The notes below the pieces were generated by a model. That model worked only from the letters and a program-made list of their open reading frames with translations. It did no database searches and was not told the DNA's origin. From Candidatus Venteria ishoeyi (GTDB lineage Bacteria; Pseudomonadota; Gammaproteobacteria; Beggiatoales; Beggiatoaceae), in contig NZ_JAUCGJ010000011.1 of the NCBI RefSeq assembly GCF_030378065.1, positions 1-64,000 of the forward strand: a DNA stretch of 64,000 nucleotides, written 5' to 3'. Within the stretch, counting starts at the first letter, position 1. Every line of letters starts with the position of its first letter. The translations under genes and the position numbers were made by a program. This document shows positions 38,801-47,724 of this stretch, one piece after another.

Positions 38801-39503
38801 TATAAAATGCTTCGGTGGTCTGCCCGGACAGGGTGCGCCCGGAAGCGTCAGTAATCGTGCCGGAAATCATAATCGGCCAGCGCTGTTGCTGATCGTCAAA
38901 ATATTTTTCGATAGCAAATAAAGCGGCTTTGGCGTTAAGCGTGTCAAAAATGGTTTCCACCAGCAGAATATGCACGCCACCTTCAATCAAAGCATGGGTT
39001 GATTCATAATAAGCATCCACCAACTCATGAAATTGAATATTACGAAAACCGGGATCATTAACATCCGGGGAAATCGATGCGGTGCGGTTGGTGGGGCCTA
39101 AAATTCCGGCAACAAAACGCGGCTTATCGGGGTTTTGTGCGGTGAATTCATCACATACCGTGCGTGCGAGTTTTGCCGCCTCGCGGTTAATTTCCGCCGA
39201 CAAATCCTCCATGCCATAATCCGCCATTGCAACACGGGTGGCATTAAAAGTATTACTTTCAATAATATCCGCGCCCGCTTCCAGATACTGGCGATGAATA
39301 CCCGCAATAATATCCGGCTGGGTCAGCGCCAGTAAATCATTATTACCTTTAAGGTCGCTCTCCCAGTCCTTAAAGCGCAGGCCGCGATAATCGCCTTCTT
39401 CAAGCTTGTGGCGCTGGATCATGGTGCCCATTGCCCCATCAAGAATCAGCGGGCGTTGTTGCATTAATTGTTGAAGTTGTTCGTTGAGATTTGGCATGGT
39501 CAT
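35823..39503 (-). CDS. metH: Cobalamin-dependent methionine synthase
   Basis: Transfers methyl from methyltetrahydrofolate to homocysteine through cobalamin. It has 1226 residues in four modules. The homocysteine domain (1-330) has zinc-ligand cysteines in GLNCALG and [10 protein letters not shown]. The pterin domain (about 350-610) has [14 protein letters not shown]. The B12 domain (about 650-900) has the axial His in [11 protein letters not shown] near residue 760 and [13 protein letters not shown]. The activation domain (about 920-1226) has [15 protein letters not shown]. No cobalamin riboswitch could be recognised in the 125 bp upstream, although an inverted repeat AACCCGGATATTT/AAATATCCAGGTT lies there at about 39565-39596. 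Confidence 0.98.
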   Translation of the reverse strand: MTMPNLNEQLQQLMQQRPLILDGAMGTMIQRHKLEEGDYRGLRFKDWESDLKGNNDLLALTQPDIIAGIHRQYLEAGADIIESNTFNATRVAMADYGMEDLSAEINREAAKLARTVCDEFTAQNPDKPRFVAGILGPTNRTASISPDVNDPGFRNIQFHELVDAYYESTHALIEGGVHILLVETIFDTLNAKAALFAIEKYFDDQQQRWPIMISGTITDASGRTLSGQTTEAFYNALRHAQPLSIGLNCALGAKQLRQYVAELSRIADCAVSAHPNAGLPNEFGEYDETPEAMAAEIGEWAQSGLLNIIGGCCGTSPDHIRAIHDTVMQHAPRAIPSIAPACRLSGLEPFNIEADSLFVNVGERANVTGSAKFKRLIMEGDYDTALDIARTQVENGAQVIDINMDEGLLDSLPAMQRFLNLIAAEPDIAKVPVMVDSSKWEIIEAGLQCIQGKGIVNSISLKEGEEKFIAQAKLVRRYGAAVIVMAFDEQGQADTQARKIEICTRSYNILTQQLNFPAEDIIFDPNIFAVATGIEAHNNYAVDFIEATHQIKQTLPHALISGGVSNVSFSFRGNNPVREAIHSVFLYHAIKAGLDMGIVNAGQLAVYDDLPDELRERVEDVVLNRREDSTERLLDVAEKYRGDGSTQDNKQNLEWREWAVAKRLEHALVKGIADFIEEDTEQARLAVERPLHVIEGPLMDGMNVVGDLFGEGKMFLPQVVKSARVMKKAVAWLMPFIEAEKGGSIQHNGRILMATVKGDVHDIGKNIVAVVLQCNNFEVIDIGVMVPAEQILQAAKEKNCDIIGLSGLITPSLDEMVFLAKEMQRQGFELPLLIGGATTSKVHTAVKIAPEYEHPAIYVADASRAVGVAQSLLSAELKAPYFANIQAEYEAIRIERAARQGKQKKATLDAARDNKQALDWDNYTAPKPQFLGKKVLDDYPLAELREFIDWTPFFQSWELAGRYPKILQDEVVGEQARSLFDDANKMLEQIIAENWLTARAVFGFFPANAVNDDDITLYSNEQRDDELMTLHHLRQQTLRPKKFYNHCLADYIAPKNTPDYIGAFAVTAGIGIEQHIQRFEADHDDYHSIMLKAIADRLAEAFAERLHQRVRQEFWGYAPEEGMDNNALITEQYQGIRPAPGYPACPDHTEKALLWDLLQPDQHIGLTLTDSFAMLPTAAVSGWYFSHPDSKYFGIGKIDRDQLEDYAKRKGLSIAEAERWLAPVLA

Positions 39504-39628
39504 TTTACTTTCAGTAATAATCCCCCTTGTTACTTACCAGGGAGGATAAATCGGAAACAGGTGGTTAACCTGGATATTTCATAAATATCCGGGTTAAACA
39601 AATCTATAAAGATTTTCTAAAAGTACTG

Positions 39629-40234
39629 TTAAGCACTTTTAGTTGCAGTCAGTAAAAATACTGGAAAGTTTTTTTCTTCTTTTTCTATGCGGTGCGCAGT
39701 TACGAAATCAATGTCCTTAAATCCGTGCTGTGCAAAAATCTGAGTCAGGGCAGCGCGGTCAAAACCCGCGTGATAAACGCCTTTGATATGGGGCGCGTGA
39801 AAACTGCCATCTTCGCTGTCAAGATCGGCTAAGGCAATCATGGCACCGGGTTTTAAATGCGCGGCAAGACATTGCACCAGTTTATCCGTATCTGCGATAT
39901 GATGCATTGCCATCGCACTGATGATTAAATCAAACTGCTGGTCTAAGGGGTGCTGCATTATATTCTGCTTAAAACACGCCACCTTGCCTTGTAATTCAGG
40001 TTTGGTGCGCAGCTTTTCCAACATTGCTTCGGAAATATCCACGGCAGCAATATTTTTCACAAGCTCGGCTATCTGGGTGCAGACCAGTCCCGTACCCGCA
40101 CCAAAATCCATCACTGCCATCTGCGGATGGAGCGGGACATATTGCCGTATTGCCTCGCCAACTGCGGCTGACAATTGTTGGCTCATGGTTCTGGCGTCCC
40201 AGTTTTGGGCGCGTTCATTAAATAAATCAGCCAT
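39629..40234 (-). CDS. Class I SAM-dependent methyltransferase
   Basis: A 201-residue Rossmann-fold methyltransferase (UbiE/Methyltransf_11-like). Motif I is VMDFGAGTGLVCTQIA (about 39-54), motif II ends in AAVDISEAML, and there is a post-I segment FDLIISAMAMHHI. The substrate is unknown; the small size and N-terminal helix (DLFNERAQNWDA) suit a small-molecule substrate. It is two bases downstream of the Crp/Fnr gene and is almost certainly co-transcribed with it. Confidence 0.85.
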   Translation of the reverse strand: MADLFNERAQNWDARTMSQQLSAAVGEAIRQYVPLHPQMAVMDFGAGTGLVCTQIAELVKNIAAVDISEAMLEKLRTKPELQGKVACFKQNIMQHPLDQQFDLIISAMAMHHIADTDKLVQCLAAHLKPGAMIALADLDSEDGSFHAPHIKGVYHAGFDRAALTQIFAQHGFKDIDFVTAHRIEKEEKNFPVFLLTATKSA

Positions 40235-40236
40235 AA

Positions 40237-40977
40237 TTATTGATAAGCATTGCCGTAAGCGACAAGGGCTTTCAGTGCCTCATATTGATAAATATGTAAT
40301 TTTTGATGGTGAAAATCGAGTAGTTCCTGCTCGCGTAAACTACGCAAACTGCGGTTAACGTGTACCTGGGTTAAACCCAGCGTATCACCAATGTCTTCCT
40401 GGGTAATGGGTAAAACCACAACATCCTTAATGCCTGGATTCTGAGCCTGCATTCGGTGATATAAATCCAGAAACAAGGTGACAATACGCTCCTGCGCGTT
40501 CTGATGCCGGGTTGTGGTTTGAAATTCATAGTTTCTTGCGGTGCGTAGTGCCAACTCCAGAGTGAATTCAGGCACTTTAAGCATCATTTCCTGAATATTG
40601 TCACGGGAGAATGCGCACAAGCTGCAATCTGTCAATGCCAGCGCGGAATGATTAGCCGGTGCGTTAAAATTACCTTGCAGACCGATAAAATCCCCCGGCA
40701 AGGCATAAGTTAAAATCTGCCGACGCCCACTGCGCAAGGTTTTATAAATTATCACCCAGCCGCTATGCAGGGTATACAGCATAGGGTGGGGATTACCCTG
40801 GCGATATAAATGGCTTTTTTCTTTAAAAGAACATTTTTCATCCCGATAAACTTGTAACAAGGGCAGGTTATTACTACTGACTTTATGGCAGGGCGCGTAT
40901 TCACGCACCATGCATTCCAGGCAATCGTCCATTGACTCAATGTCAGTTTCTAATGGTTTAATTATTGTTGTCATCAT
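40237..40977 (-). CDS. Crp/Fnr-family regulator with FNR-like cysteines
   Basis: A 246-residue regulator. The cyclic-nucleotide-binding-type beta roll (about 40-150, LYTLHSGWVIIYK, LPGDFIG) is followed by a dimer helix and a winged helix with recognition region DTLGLTQVHVNRSLRSLRE. Cysteines C19, C22 and C30, plus C118/C121, recall the iron-sulfur ligands of FNR (C20, C23, C29, C122), although the first spacing is C-x2-C-x7-C. It may sense oxygen or redox state; cAMP contacts were not obvious. It leads a two-gene operon with a methyltransferase. Confidence 0.85.
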   Translation of the reverse strand: MMTTIIKPLETDIESMDDCLECMVREYAPCHKVSSNNLPLLQVYRDEKCSFKEKSHLYRQGNPHPMLYTLHSGWVIIYKTLRSGRRQILTYALPGDFIGLQGNFNAPANHSALALTDCSLCAFSRDNIQEMMLKVPEFTLELALRTARNYEFQTTTRHQNAQERIVTLFLDLYHRMQAQNPGIKDVVVLPITQEDIGDTLGLTQVHVNRSLRSLREQELLDFHHQKLHIYQYEALKALVAYGNAYQ

Positions 40978-41133
40978 ATTTAGCGCTGATCAAGCTAATA
41001 TCGAACTCAGGTATATATAGGTAGTATAGTATAATTTAATCAAATGATAATATACTCGATCCTGTATCGGGAATCATGGAAAAGTAACATTTTTTAAGAA
41101 AAAAGATTTCACAATAAAGTGTAAACTACTTTG

Positions 41134-41184
41134 ATTGAGGAAAGACCAGATTGGTTTCGGGAATTATAAAATCCTCATTCCTTA
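41134..41184. repeat. Truncated copy of the palindromic element
   Basis: TTGATTGAGGAAAGACCAG and GGTTTCGGGAATTATAAAAT, then CCTCATTCCTTA, match the two ends of the copy at 16669 with the core deleted. Its right end contains the TAA stop of the PP2C gene (41182-41184, minus strand). Confidence 0.7.
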
Positions 41185-41922
41185 ATAACAAACTGCTGCA
41201 ATCAAACTGACATTGTCGCCCTGCTTACCTCCTGATTTTACCGCCTCGGCAACCAGTTGCCTGGCATTGATTTCAAGATTGTTGACTTGCAACTGCACTG
41301 CGGTATGCTCCGGGCTAACGTGCTCCCAATAACCATCGCTGCATAAATAAATGTGATCCTGAGCTTGCACCTGTAATTGGTGAAAATCCAGTTCAGGTTC
41401 GGTTTCACCGCCCAGGCCACGCAATAGATAATTCTGCTCAGGATGCTGCCCCATTTCTGATTCTTTCAGACGCCCCATATCCACCAGCATTTGTACTAAT
41501 GAATGGTCACGGGTGCGAAACTGGGTTTGTGATGCGTGCAAATGATAAAGACGGCTGTCACCGACATGAATTAAATAAACCTGCCGGTCTTCAATAAAAG
41601 CACTGACGCAAGTGCTGTGTGGCGAAATGTTCTGAGCCTTGCCTAAATTAATAATAGCCTGGTGTGCCAGCGCACAAAAATCGCTCAGAAAAACCTGTGG
41701 ATTGAGTATGGCTCTACATTCTTCATTGTCTTGCCATAATTGTTTTGCGGTATCAATAATCGCTTGTGCAGCCAAAGCGCCACCATTATGCCCCCCCATG
41801 CCATCAGCTAATACCAGCCAATGACGCTCGCCATTGCTGGCGCTGAGTATCAGACTGCGATCCTGCTGTTCCTGCCGCCCGCCAATGTGATCCGCCTGTA
41901 CGATATTCCATTTCATAAGCAA
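41182..41922 (-). CDS. PP2C-type Ser/Thr protein phosphatase
   Basis: A 246-residue metal-dependent phosphatase. Metal-binding motifs are GGRQEQQDRSLI (Asp), LADGMGGHNGG, a central HVGDSRLYHL and the late DGYWEHV and KSGGKQGDNVSLI. PP2C enzymes reverse Hanks-type kinases, often within type VI secretion or stress signalling; no kinase gene is adjacent here. The start at 41922 (MLMKW) or 41916 (MKWNIVQ) cannot be decided. The stop is provided by the end of a palindromic repeat. Confidence 0.9.
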   Translation of the reverse strand: MLMKWNIVQADHIGGRQEQQDRSLILSASNGERHWLVLADGMGGHNGGALAAQAIIDTAKQLWQDNEECRAILNPQVFLSDFCALAHQAIINLGKAQNISPHSTCVSAFIEDRQVYLIHVGDSRLYHLHASQTQFRTRDHSLVQMLVDMGRLKESEMGQHPEQNYLLRGLGGETEPELDFHQLQVQAQDHIYLCSDGYWEHVSPEHTAVQLQVNNLEINARQLVAEAVKSGGKQGDNVSLIAAVCY

Positions 41923-41968
41923 AACCTGCGTGAAAACTATTAATAACTACTGTTATGCAAAGCAGTTG

Positions 41969-42154
41969 CTTTTATTTTATCCTCACTCCTTAGGAGCGAG
42001 AATTTTATAACTTCAGCAACCTGGCTGGTCTTTTTCTCCATTTTCTGCGTTGTGAAAACAGTTACATAGCTTGCTATGCGCCTGTTTTCACGCCTTGAAA
42101 ATGAATAAAAATCCTGCGCCCAGTTTCTGTATTTATTTTATCCTCGCTCCTTAA
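41969..42154. repeat. Palindromic element, full copy abutting a right-end fragment
   Basis: The full copy runs 41990-42154 with ends TAGGAGCGAG and CTCGCTCCTTAA. Immediately before it, 41969-41990 (TTTTATTTTATCCTCACTCC, then T) is a second right end in the same orientation, so two insertions lie end to end. It is in the PP2C-grxD divergent region. Just after it lies AAAAAGAAGCTTTTGCGTAA, inverted relative to the copy at about 4185. Confidence 0.8.
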
Positions 42155-42263
42155 AGTACAAAAAAGAAGCTTTTGCGTAATGTTTATTGATAAAATATAG
42201 GGTAGCCCCCATTTCTGCTAAGCATTTTTCCTGAAATATATCATTTAATATGGAGTCCAACTG

Positions 42264-42608
42264 ATGTCAGATGTTCTTGAGCGCATTGATGAGCAAGTTA
42301 AAAGTCACCCAGTAATTATTTACATGAAGGGTACACCTAAATTACCACAATGTGGTTTTTCCAGCCGCGCTGCGCAAGCATTACAGGCCTGCGGTCTGCC
42401 GTTTGCCTATGTCAATATACTCAGCGATCCCGAAGTTTTTCAAAATTTGCCCAGTTACGCCAATTGGCCTACCTTTCCACAATTGTACATTAATGGTGAA
42501 CTGGTTGGTGGCTGCGACATCACTTTGGAAATGTACCAAAATGGCGAATTAAAGCCAATGATTGAAGCCGCGCACGCCGCTCAAGAAGATAAACCCGAAG
42601 AATCCTGA
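42264..42608 (+). CDS. grxD: Monothiol glutaredoxin GrxD (Grx4)
   Basis: A 114-residue CGFS glutaredoxin that carries or transfers [2Fe-2S] clusters with glutathione and BolA partners. The active site is KGTPKLPQCGFSSRA, followed by the cis-Pro strand NWPTFPQLYINGELVGGCDI. It has a slightly long acidic C-terminus (AAHAAQEDKPEES). GGAGTCC precedes the start. A hairpin follows the gene. Confidence 0.96.
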   Translation: MSDVLERIDEQVKSHPVIIYMKGTPKLPQCGFSSRAAQALQACGLPFAYVNILSDPEVFQNLPSYANWPTFPQLYINGELVGGCDITLEMYQNGELKPMIEAAHAAQEDKPEES

Positions 42609-42640
42609 TTATCCGGCTTTCAGCGCTTTTAGTGCTGAAT

Positions 42641-42673
42641 AGGGATAACATCGCTCGCAGTGGTGTTATCCCT
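42641..42673 (+). terminator. Hairpin after grxD
   Basis: AGGGATAACA and TGTTATCCCT form a perfect 10-bp stem with a 13-base loop. A smaller hairpin, TTCAGC/GCTGAA-like, precedes it. There is no T run, so it may only attenuate or protect mRNA ahead of parC. Confidence 0.5.
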
Positions 42674-42712
42674 TCGCTACCAATGCCTGCAAAATTACCA
42701 TAAATATCCCCT

Positions 42713-44947
42713 ATGTCAACAAACCCTGATTACCTGGAACGCCAACCACTGCATGCTTTTACTGAGCAGGCTTATCTTGACTACTCCATGTATGTCATTT
42801 TAGACCGCGCACTGCCGCATATTGCCGATGGTCTCAAACCCGTGCAACGCCGCATTATTTATGCCATGTCGGAACTGGGTTTGAGTGCAACAGCCAAGTT
42901 CAAAAAGTCTGCGCGCACGATTGGAGATGTGTTGGGTAAATACCACCCGCATGGTGATAGCGCCTGTTATGAAGCGATGGTATTGCTGGCACAGCCATTT
43001 TCTTATCGTTACCCGCTGGTAGATGGGCAGGGTAACTGGGGTTCGATTGATGATCCCAAATCTTTTGCCGCGATGCGTTATACCGAAGCGCGTCTGACGG
43101 GGTATGCCAACCTGTTGCTGGAAGAAGCCGGACAGGGCACGGTGGACTGGAGTGCAAATTTTGATGGCACTCTGGAAGAACCCACCCTGCTGCCTGCGCG
43201 CCTGCCTAATGTATTACTCAATGGCAGTACCGGTATTGCGGTGGGCATGGCAACTGATATTCCGCCTCATAATCTCCAGGAAATCACCGCCGCCTGCGTA
43301 CATTTGCTGAAACACCCTGATGCCACGGTTGCTGATTTGTGCAAGCATGTCCCTGCACCGGATTATCCCACCGAAGCAGAAATCATCACGCCCCGTACCG
43401 AGCTGTTTAAAATGTATGAAACCGGGCATGGTTCCCTGCGTATGCGTGCGGTGTATACGCTGGAAGAGGGCGAGCTTGTGATTACCGCCCTGCCGCACCA
43501 GACTTCTGCCAGTAAATTACTGACCCAGATCGCAGCGCAAATGAACGCGAAAAAGCTACCACTGGTGGAAGACTTGCGCGATGAATCAGATCATGAAAAT
43601 CCGGTCAGGCTGGTGATTGTGCCGCGCAGTCGAAAAACTGACACTGAAACCCTGATGGCGCACCTTTTTGCCACCACCGATTTGGAACGCAGTTATCGGG
43701 TTAATCTGAATATGATTGGCCTGGATGGGCGACCCAGCGTTAAAAACCTGAAAACCATTTTGTCAGAATGGCTGGAATATCGCACAAATACGGTACGCAG
43801 GCGTTTATCTTATCGCCTGGATAAGGTGAAAAAACGCCTGCATTTATTGGAAGGGCTGCTGATTGCGTTTCTTAATATTGATGAAATCATCAAAATTATT
43901 CGTCTGAAAGATCGGCCTAAACCCCTATTGATTGCACGTTTTAACCTCAGTGATACCCAGGCTGAAGCCATTTTAGAAATGAAATTACGGCAACTGGCGA
44001 AACTGGAAGAGAAAAAAATCACCGCTGAGCAGGACAAGCTCAGTAAAGAGCGCCAGGCGCTGGAAACCACCTTAGGTGACGAGCAAAACTTAAAACAACA
44101 AGTGGCAAAAGAAATCAAAGCGGACACCAAAGCCTATGGTAATGTGCGCCGCTCGCCGCTGGTTGAGCGCGGTCAGGCGCAGGCCATAGACCAGCAAAAT
44201 CTGGCACCTGCCGAGCCGCTGACCGTGATTTTATCGGCAAAAGGTTGGATACGCGCCGCCAAAGGCCACGATATAGACCCGGAAAAACTCAATTATCGCA
44301 GTGGCGACAGGTTCTTAAACGCAACAAGTGGGCGCAGTGATCAAAATGTAGTATTTTTTGACAATAAGGGCCGCAGTTACGCATTGCCAACGCACAGCCT
44401 GCCCTCTGCACGCAGTCAGGGCGAGCCTTTATCAGGCCGCTTGAAGCTCAGTGATGGCGCGCAAATCTGTTGCCTGCTGAGTGGCGAAAATGACGACCAT
44501 TGGTTATTGGCTTCCAGCGCGGGTTATGGTTTTGTGACCCAGTTTTCACACCTGCAAACCAAAAACAAAGCGGGTAAGGCAAGCCTGACACTGCCAGCAA
44601 ACAGCCAGACCCTGCCACCATTACCTGTAAATAATCCACAATCTGATAGATTAGTGGTCATTAGCAGTCTGGCTTATTTGTTGGTATTCCCGATTGCCGA
44701 GTTACCGGAAATGGCAAAAGGCAAGGGCGTGAAACTAATGAATATCCAGCCCAAAAAAGAAGAGTTTATTCAATTTGTTTGTGTGCTACCGGCACAGGCT
44801 GTATTAAAAATTCAGGCGGGTAAACGCCATTTAACCCTGAAACCCAGTGACTTGGAAAATTTCCAGGGCAGCCGTGCGCAACGCGGACATAAGCTCCCCA
44901 GAGGTTTTCAGCAGGTGCAAGGGGTTGAAGCGCTTATAGAGTCTTAG
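42713..44947 (+). CDS. parC: DNA topoisomerase IV subunit A
   Basis: Type IIA topoisomerase subunit that decatenates chromosomes with ParE. The breakage-reunion domain shows the start [20 protein letters not shown] and [20 protein letters not shown] (quinolone region), with catalytic Tyr in [12 protein letters not shown]. The coiled coil and tower follow ([15 protein letters not shown]), and then a shortened beta-propeller C-terminal domain. The 744 residues are typical of ParC, shorter than GyrA, and no GyrA box is seen. Its TAG stop is part of the end of a palindromic element. parE is not in the window. Confidence 0.96.
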   Translation: MSTNPDYLERQPLHAFTEQAYLDYSMYVILDRALPHIADGLKPVQRRIIYAMSELGLSATAKFKKSARTIGDVLGKYHPHGDSACYEAMVLLAQPFSYRYPLVDGQGNWGSIDDPKSFAAMRYTEARLTGYANLLLEEAGQGTVDWSANFDGTLEEPTLLPARLPNVLLNGSTGIAVGMATDIPPHNLQEITAACVHLLKHPDATVADLCKHVPAPDYPTEAEIITPRTELFKMYETGHGSLRMRAVYTLEEGELVITALPHQTSASKLLTQIAAQMNAKKLPLVEDLRDESDHENPVRLVIVPRSRKTDTETLMAHLFATTDLERSYRVNLNMIGLDGRPSVKNLKTILSEWLEYRTNTVRRRLSYRLDKVKKRLHLLEGLLIAFLNIDEIIKIIRLKDRPKPLLIARFNLSDTQAEAILEMKLRQLAKLEEKKITAEQDKLSKERQALETTLGDEQNLKQQVAKEIKADTKAYGNVRRSPLVERGQAQAIDQQNLAPAEPLTVILSAKGWIRAAKGHDIDPEKLNYRSGDRFLNATSGRSDQNVVFFDNKGRSYALPTHSLPSARSQGEPLSGRLKLSDGAQICCLLSGENDDHWLLASSAGYGFVTQFSHLQTKNKAGKASLTLPANSQTLPPLPVNNPQSDRLVVISSLAYLLVFPIAELPEMAKGKGVKLMNIQPKKEEFIQFVCVLPAQAVLKIQAGKRHLTLKPSDLENFQGSRAQRGHKLPRGFQQVQGVEALIES

Positions 44948-45108
44948 GAGTGAGAATTTTATAACTTCAGCAACTTGGCTGGTCTTTTTCTCCATTTTCT
45001 GCGTTCCGAAAACAGTTACATAGCTTGCTATGCGCCTGTTTTCACGCCTTGAAAATGAATAAAAATCCTGCACCCAGTTTCTGCATTTATTTCATCCTCA
45101 CTCCTTAG
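44944..45108. repeat. Dispersed palindromic element, full copy at the parC stop
   Basis: The ends TTAGGAGTGAG and CTCACTCCTTAG pair. The core has TCCGAAAACAG and CTGTTTTCACG. The parC stop (44945-44947) is inside the left end. The right end runs straight into the hairpin repeat at 45107. Confidence 0.85.
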
Positions 45109-45140
45109 ACCTTCCAGGTTTTTAAAAACCTGGAAGGTCT
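45107..45140. repeat. 34-bp hairpin repeat with compensatory variant (AGACCTTCCAGG)
   Basis: AGACCTTCCAGGTTTTT pairs with AAAAACCTGGAAGGTCT. Compared with the 19081 copy, GAC becomes TCC in the left arm and GTC becomes GGA in the right arm, keeping pairing. It lies between the convergent ends of parC and the CBS gene and can act as a terminator. Confidence 0.8.
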
Positions 45141-45145
45141 AAGGC

Positions 45146-45628
45146 TTAAATGGATGAGTTCATGGGACAAATCTTGCCCAGACTGGACATGACGCGGGCA
45201 ATGCCCTGAATCGTGACCAGACCTTTATACTCTCCCTCTTCATCAACGACAAAAATATAGCTGGTTTCATTTTTTTCCATCATTGCCAGCGCTTTAATCA
45301 AGGGTTCCTTTGCTGAGATGGTTTCGCTCAGTTCTCGCACATAGGGTTCAACCGGGTTACAGATAATCTCTTGCGCCTTGGCTTCAGCATTTTCGATACA
45401 GGACATCTGATTGCCCAGTAAATGCGCCAGTTCTATCATGTGCTCCGGCAGGCAGGAAAACTTCATAATATTTTTCAGCGTCAACCTGCCACTGAGTTTC
45501 CCCTTTTCATTATAATAAGGCAGGGCGTGGATATTTAACTTGCCACACTCGGTAAAAACATCCCGCACATACATGCCAGGGTGAATAATAATTGTTGGAA
45601 TTAGAACACTTTGTATATCCATAGTCAT
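45146..45628 (-). CDS. CBS-domain-pair protein
   Basis: A 160-residue stand-alone CBS pair (about 8-60 and 95-155), ending strands with IHALPYYNEKGKLSGRLTLK and SYIFVVDEEGEYKGLVTIQG. CBS pairs bind adenine nucleotides and regulate partners, often transporters. It lies one base after the permease gene, with a second CBS gene ahead of the permease, so it is probably a regulatory subunit of that transporter. The ligand is not predictable. Confidence 0.85.
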   Translation of the reverse strand: MTMDIQSVLIPTIIIHPGMYVRDVFTECGKLNIHALPYYNEKGKLSGRLTLKNIMKFSCLPEHMIELAHLLGNQMSCIENAEAKAQEIICNPVEPYVRELSETISAKEPLIKALAMMEKNETSYIFVVDEEGEYKGLVTIQGIARVMSSLGKICPMNSSI

Positions 45629-45629
45629 T

Positions 45630-46964
45630 TTAGAGATACCTTAAATAAACATAGATACTGGCAATTAAAATACTCAGCAGCATCAATGGAAAAGCCATCA
45701 GCATAAACTTGAGAAAATGAATCCGGTAACCCGCACGTTCAGCAAAACCGGCAACAATCAGGTTGGCGCTGGCACCCACCAGTGAGCCATTACCGCCCAG
45801 GCAGGCACCCAGTGCCAGTGACCACCACAACGGCATTAATTGCGCTTGCCCGCCAAAAGTGGATGACATGGATTCAATGATGGGAATCATCGTGGCAACA
45901 AAAGGAATGTTATCAACAATGGCGGAAAATATCGCCGAGGCCCAGATAATCGCCATTGCCGTCAGGGTGAGATCGCCCCCCGTGAATGCTAATACTTCTT
46001 TTGCCAATATATCCAGAAGGCCAGCATGTTCTATACCGTGGACGATGATAAAAAGACCAATAAAAAAGAAAATCGTGATCCACTCAACTTCAGCAAAACT
46101 TTTATGAACATGCTCACTCTGTTCTTCAGCACCACTATTAATACTCGTTAACAGTAACAATAGAGCCGCCCCCATCATGGCGATGGTGGCAGGCTCAAGG
46201 TGTAGTTGGTGCGCAAAAAGAAAACCAAGCGTCACTAAAAAGATAACCAGCAAGGATTGTTTGAGTAAGCGCGGGTCGGTGATTGCCTGTTTTTCATTAA
46301 ACAGCATAATGCGTTGCTTATCCTCATCACCGGCATGCATATGACGCCCCCAGATAAAATAAATAATCAGCATGGTAATCGGAAAAATAAGCAGGGTAAT
46401 GGGTGCCAGGTTCCATAAAAAATCATTAAAGCTCAAATTGACGGCAGAGCCAATCATGATATTGGGTGGGTCCCCGATTAGGGTTGCCGTGCCCCCGATA
46501 TTTGAGGCAAAAATTTCGGCAAACAGAAAGGGGTAGGGGTGAACCTTTAACTCTCCAGTAATTAACAGCGTCACCGGGGCAATCAACAAGACGGTAGTAA
46601 CATTATCCAGCAGTGCAGAGAATAAGGCCGTCACCAATGACAGCATGAATAGAATGCCCCAGGGACTGGCGTTGACCTTTTTTGCTGACCACACGGCGAC
46701 AAACTGAAACACCCCGCTGCGACGAGAAATCGCAACAATGACCATCATACCGGTCAACAGACCCAGGGTATTAAAGTCGATGCCATTGATTGCGGTTTCC
46801 TGATTGAGTATGCCCAGGCTGATCATCAAGCCTGCGCCTAATAGTGCAATAATAGAGCGATTAATTTTTTCAGTAACAACCATCGCATAGGTGATGATAA
46901 AAACGATGCTGGATACCCATAAAGGGTCCCAGCCGAATATGACAGATGAGGTGTGGGTATCCAC
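45630..46964 (-). CDS. ArsB/NhaD/SLC13-like ion permease
   Basis: A 444-residue integral membrane protein with about 11-12 helices. The repeated family signatures are LLDNVTTVLLIAPVTLLI with NIGGTATLIGDPPNIMIG in the first half, and IVDNIPFVATMIPII with GGNGSLVGASANLIVAG in the second half. These re-entrant TxIGDPPNI and NGSLVGASAN loops are typical of the ion transporter superfamily. The substrate (Na+/H+, anion, or arsenite) cannot be told; NhaD or a P-protein-like anion carrier are candidates. It is flanked by CBS genes in one operon. Confidence 0.88.
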   Translation of the reverse strand: MDTHTSSVIFGWDPLWVSSIVFIITYAMVVTEKINRSIIALLGAGLMISLGILNQETAINGIDFNTLGLLTGMMVIVAISRRSGVFQFVAVWSAKKVNASPWGILFMLSLVTALFSALLDNVTTVLLIAPVTLLITGELKVHPYPFLFAEIFASNIGGTATLIGDPPNIMIGSAVNLSFNDFLWNLAPITLLIFPITMLIIYFIWGRHMHAGDEDKQRIMLFNEKQAITDPRLLKQSLLVIFLVTLGFLFAHQLHLEPATIAMMGAALLLLLTSINSGAEEQSEHVHKSFAEVEWITIFFFIGLFIIVHGIEHAGLLDILAKEVLAFTGGDLTLTAMAIIWASAIFSAIVDNIPFVATMIPIIESMSSTFGGQAQLMPLWWSLALGACLGGNGSLVGASANLIVAGFAERAGYRIHFLKFMLMAFPLMLLSILIASIYVYLRYL

Positions 46965-47002
46965 GACTTATTCCTTGAGTTCGGGTTATTTAATGCCCGT
47001 TG

Positions 47003-47521
47003 CTATATTTTTTTAGTATTTTTACAGGGATCGCTATCTTTATCACTGAGAAGATTCACGGTTAATTTTGTCAAAATATCCCAATTGGAAACCATGCCAG
47101 CGAGTCTTTTCTTTTTACCTTCAACCACGACAACTGGCAGACTGACTGGGCTTTCAAAGAGCAATTGTAAGAGTTCGGGTAAGGTGGTATCGGGCTTGCA
47201 CAAACGCAATTTGCTACTCTTTTCCAATAAATCTGATACTGGTCGCTGACCTAACTGAATTAAGCGTTCTGATAATTCATCCGCACTGTCAGGCATAAAA
47301 TTAATATGCATGAGCAGGCTATTTTCATCCAGTTTTGCTGCTTTTGGCAGAAGTTCTCGTGACAAACGCCGCAAGCTGAATAAACCCAGAAAATTACCAC
47401 GTTTATCCAGAACCGGCAGATTGTGTATTGAATTTTTACACATCAGTTGTAGGGCTTCTGCGATGCTGTCATCTGCTTTCAGAGAAATAACATCCGTGCT
47501 CATTATGGTTGCGGCTGTCAT
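47003..47521 (-). CDS. CBS-domain-pair protein (first gene of the permease operon)
   Basis: A 172-residue CBS pair: TAATIMSTDVISLKADDSIA, HNLPVLDKRGNFLGLFSLRR, then a helical linker (about 63-108), LPVVVVEGKKKRLAGMVSNW and DILTKL. It resembles but is not identical to the CBS protein at 45146. It precedes the permease by 38 bp. Two different CBS sensors around one transporter suggest control by adenylate charge or a related nucleotide. Confidence 0.85.
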   Translation of the reverse strand: MTAATIMSTDVISLKADDSIAEALQLMCKNSIHNLPVLDKRGNFLGLFSLRRLSRELLPKAAKLDENSLLMHINFMPDSADELSERLIQLGQRPVSDLLEKSSKLRLCKPDTTLPELLQLLFESPVSLPVVVVEGKKKRLAGMVSNWDILTKLTVNLLSDKDSDPCKNTKKI

Positions 47522-47724
47522 CGCCGGTTACCTCATTGCTTGGTATTGTGAAAGAAAGGAATAAAAAATATGATGCCGATAGGGATAAATTGCATCAACG
47601 GGATAAAGCGTACAATAAGCGCTCAAAAATACCAAATTATACTGGAGTGGCAAAAGATTTTTCAGCACATTATGGATGTTTTGCCTGAAGGCTGTCCGAG
47701 AATATAACACGCCTTGTTATTTCT

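Noticed and set aside
35823-39628. Cobalamin or SAH riboswitch ahead of metH
   Set aside because: Only 125 bp are available. An inverted repeat is present but no B12-box or SAH-switch core could be recognised.
29551-40977. Functional pairing of the CHASE2 cyclase with the Crp/Fnr regulator
   Set aside because: They are 8 kb apart in different operons, and the regulator shows FNR-like cysteines rather than an obvious cAMP site.
19081-45140. CRISPR array from the recurring short repeats
   Set aside because: The repeats are single palindromes scattered over many kilobases with no regular spacers and no cas genes.
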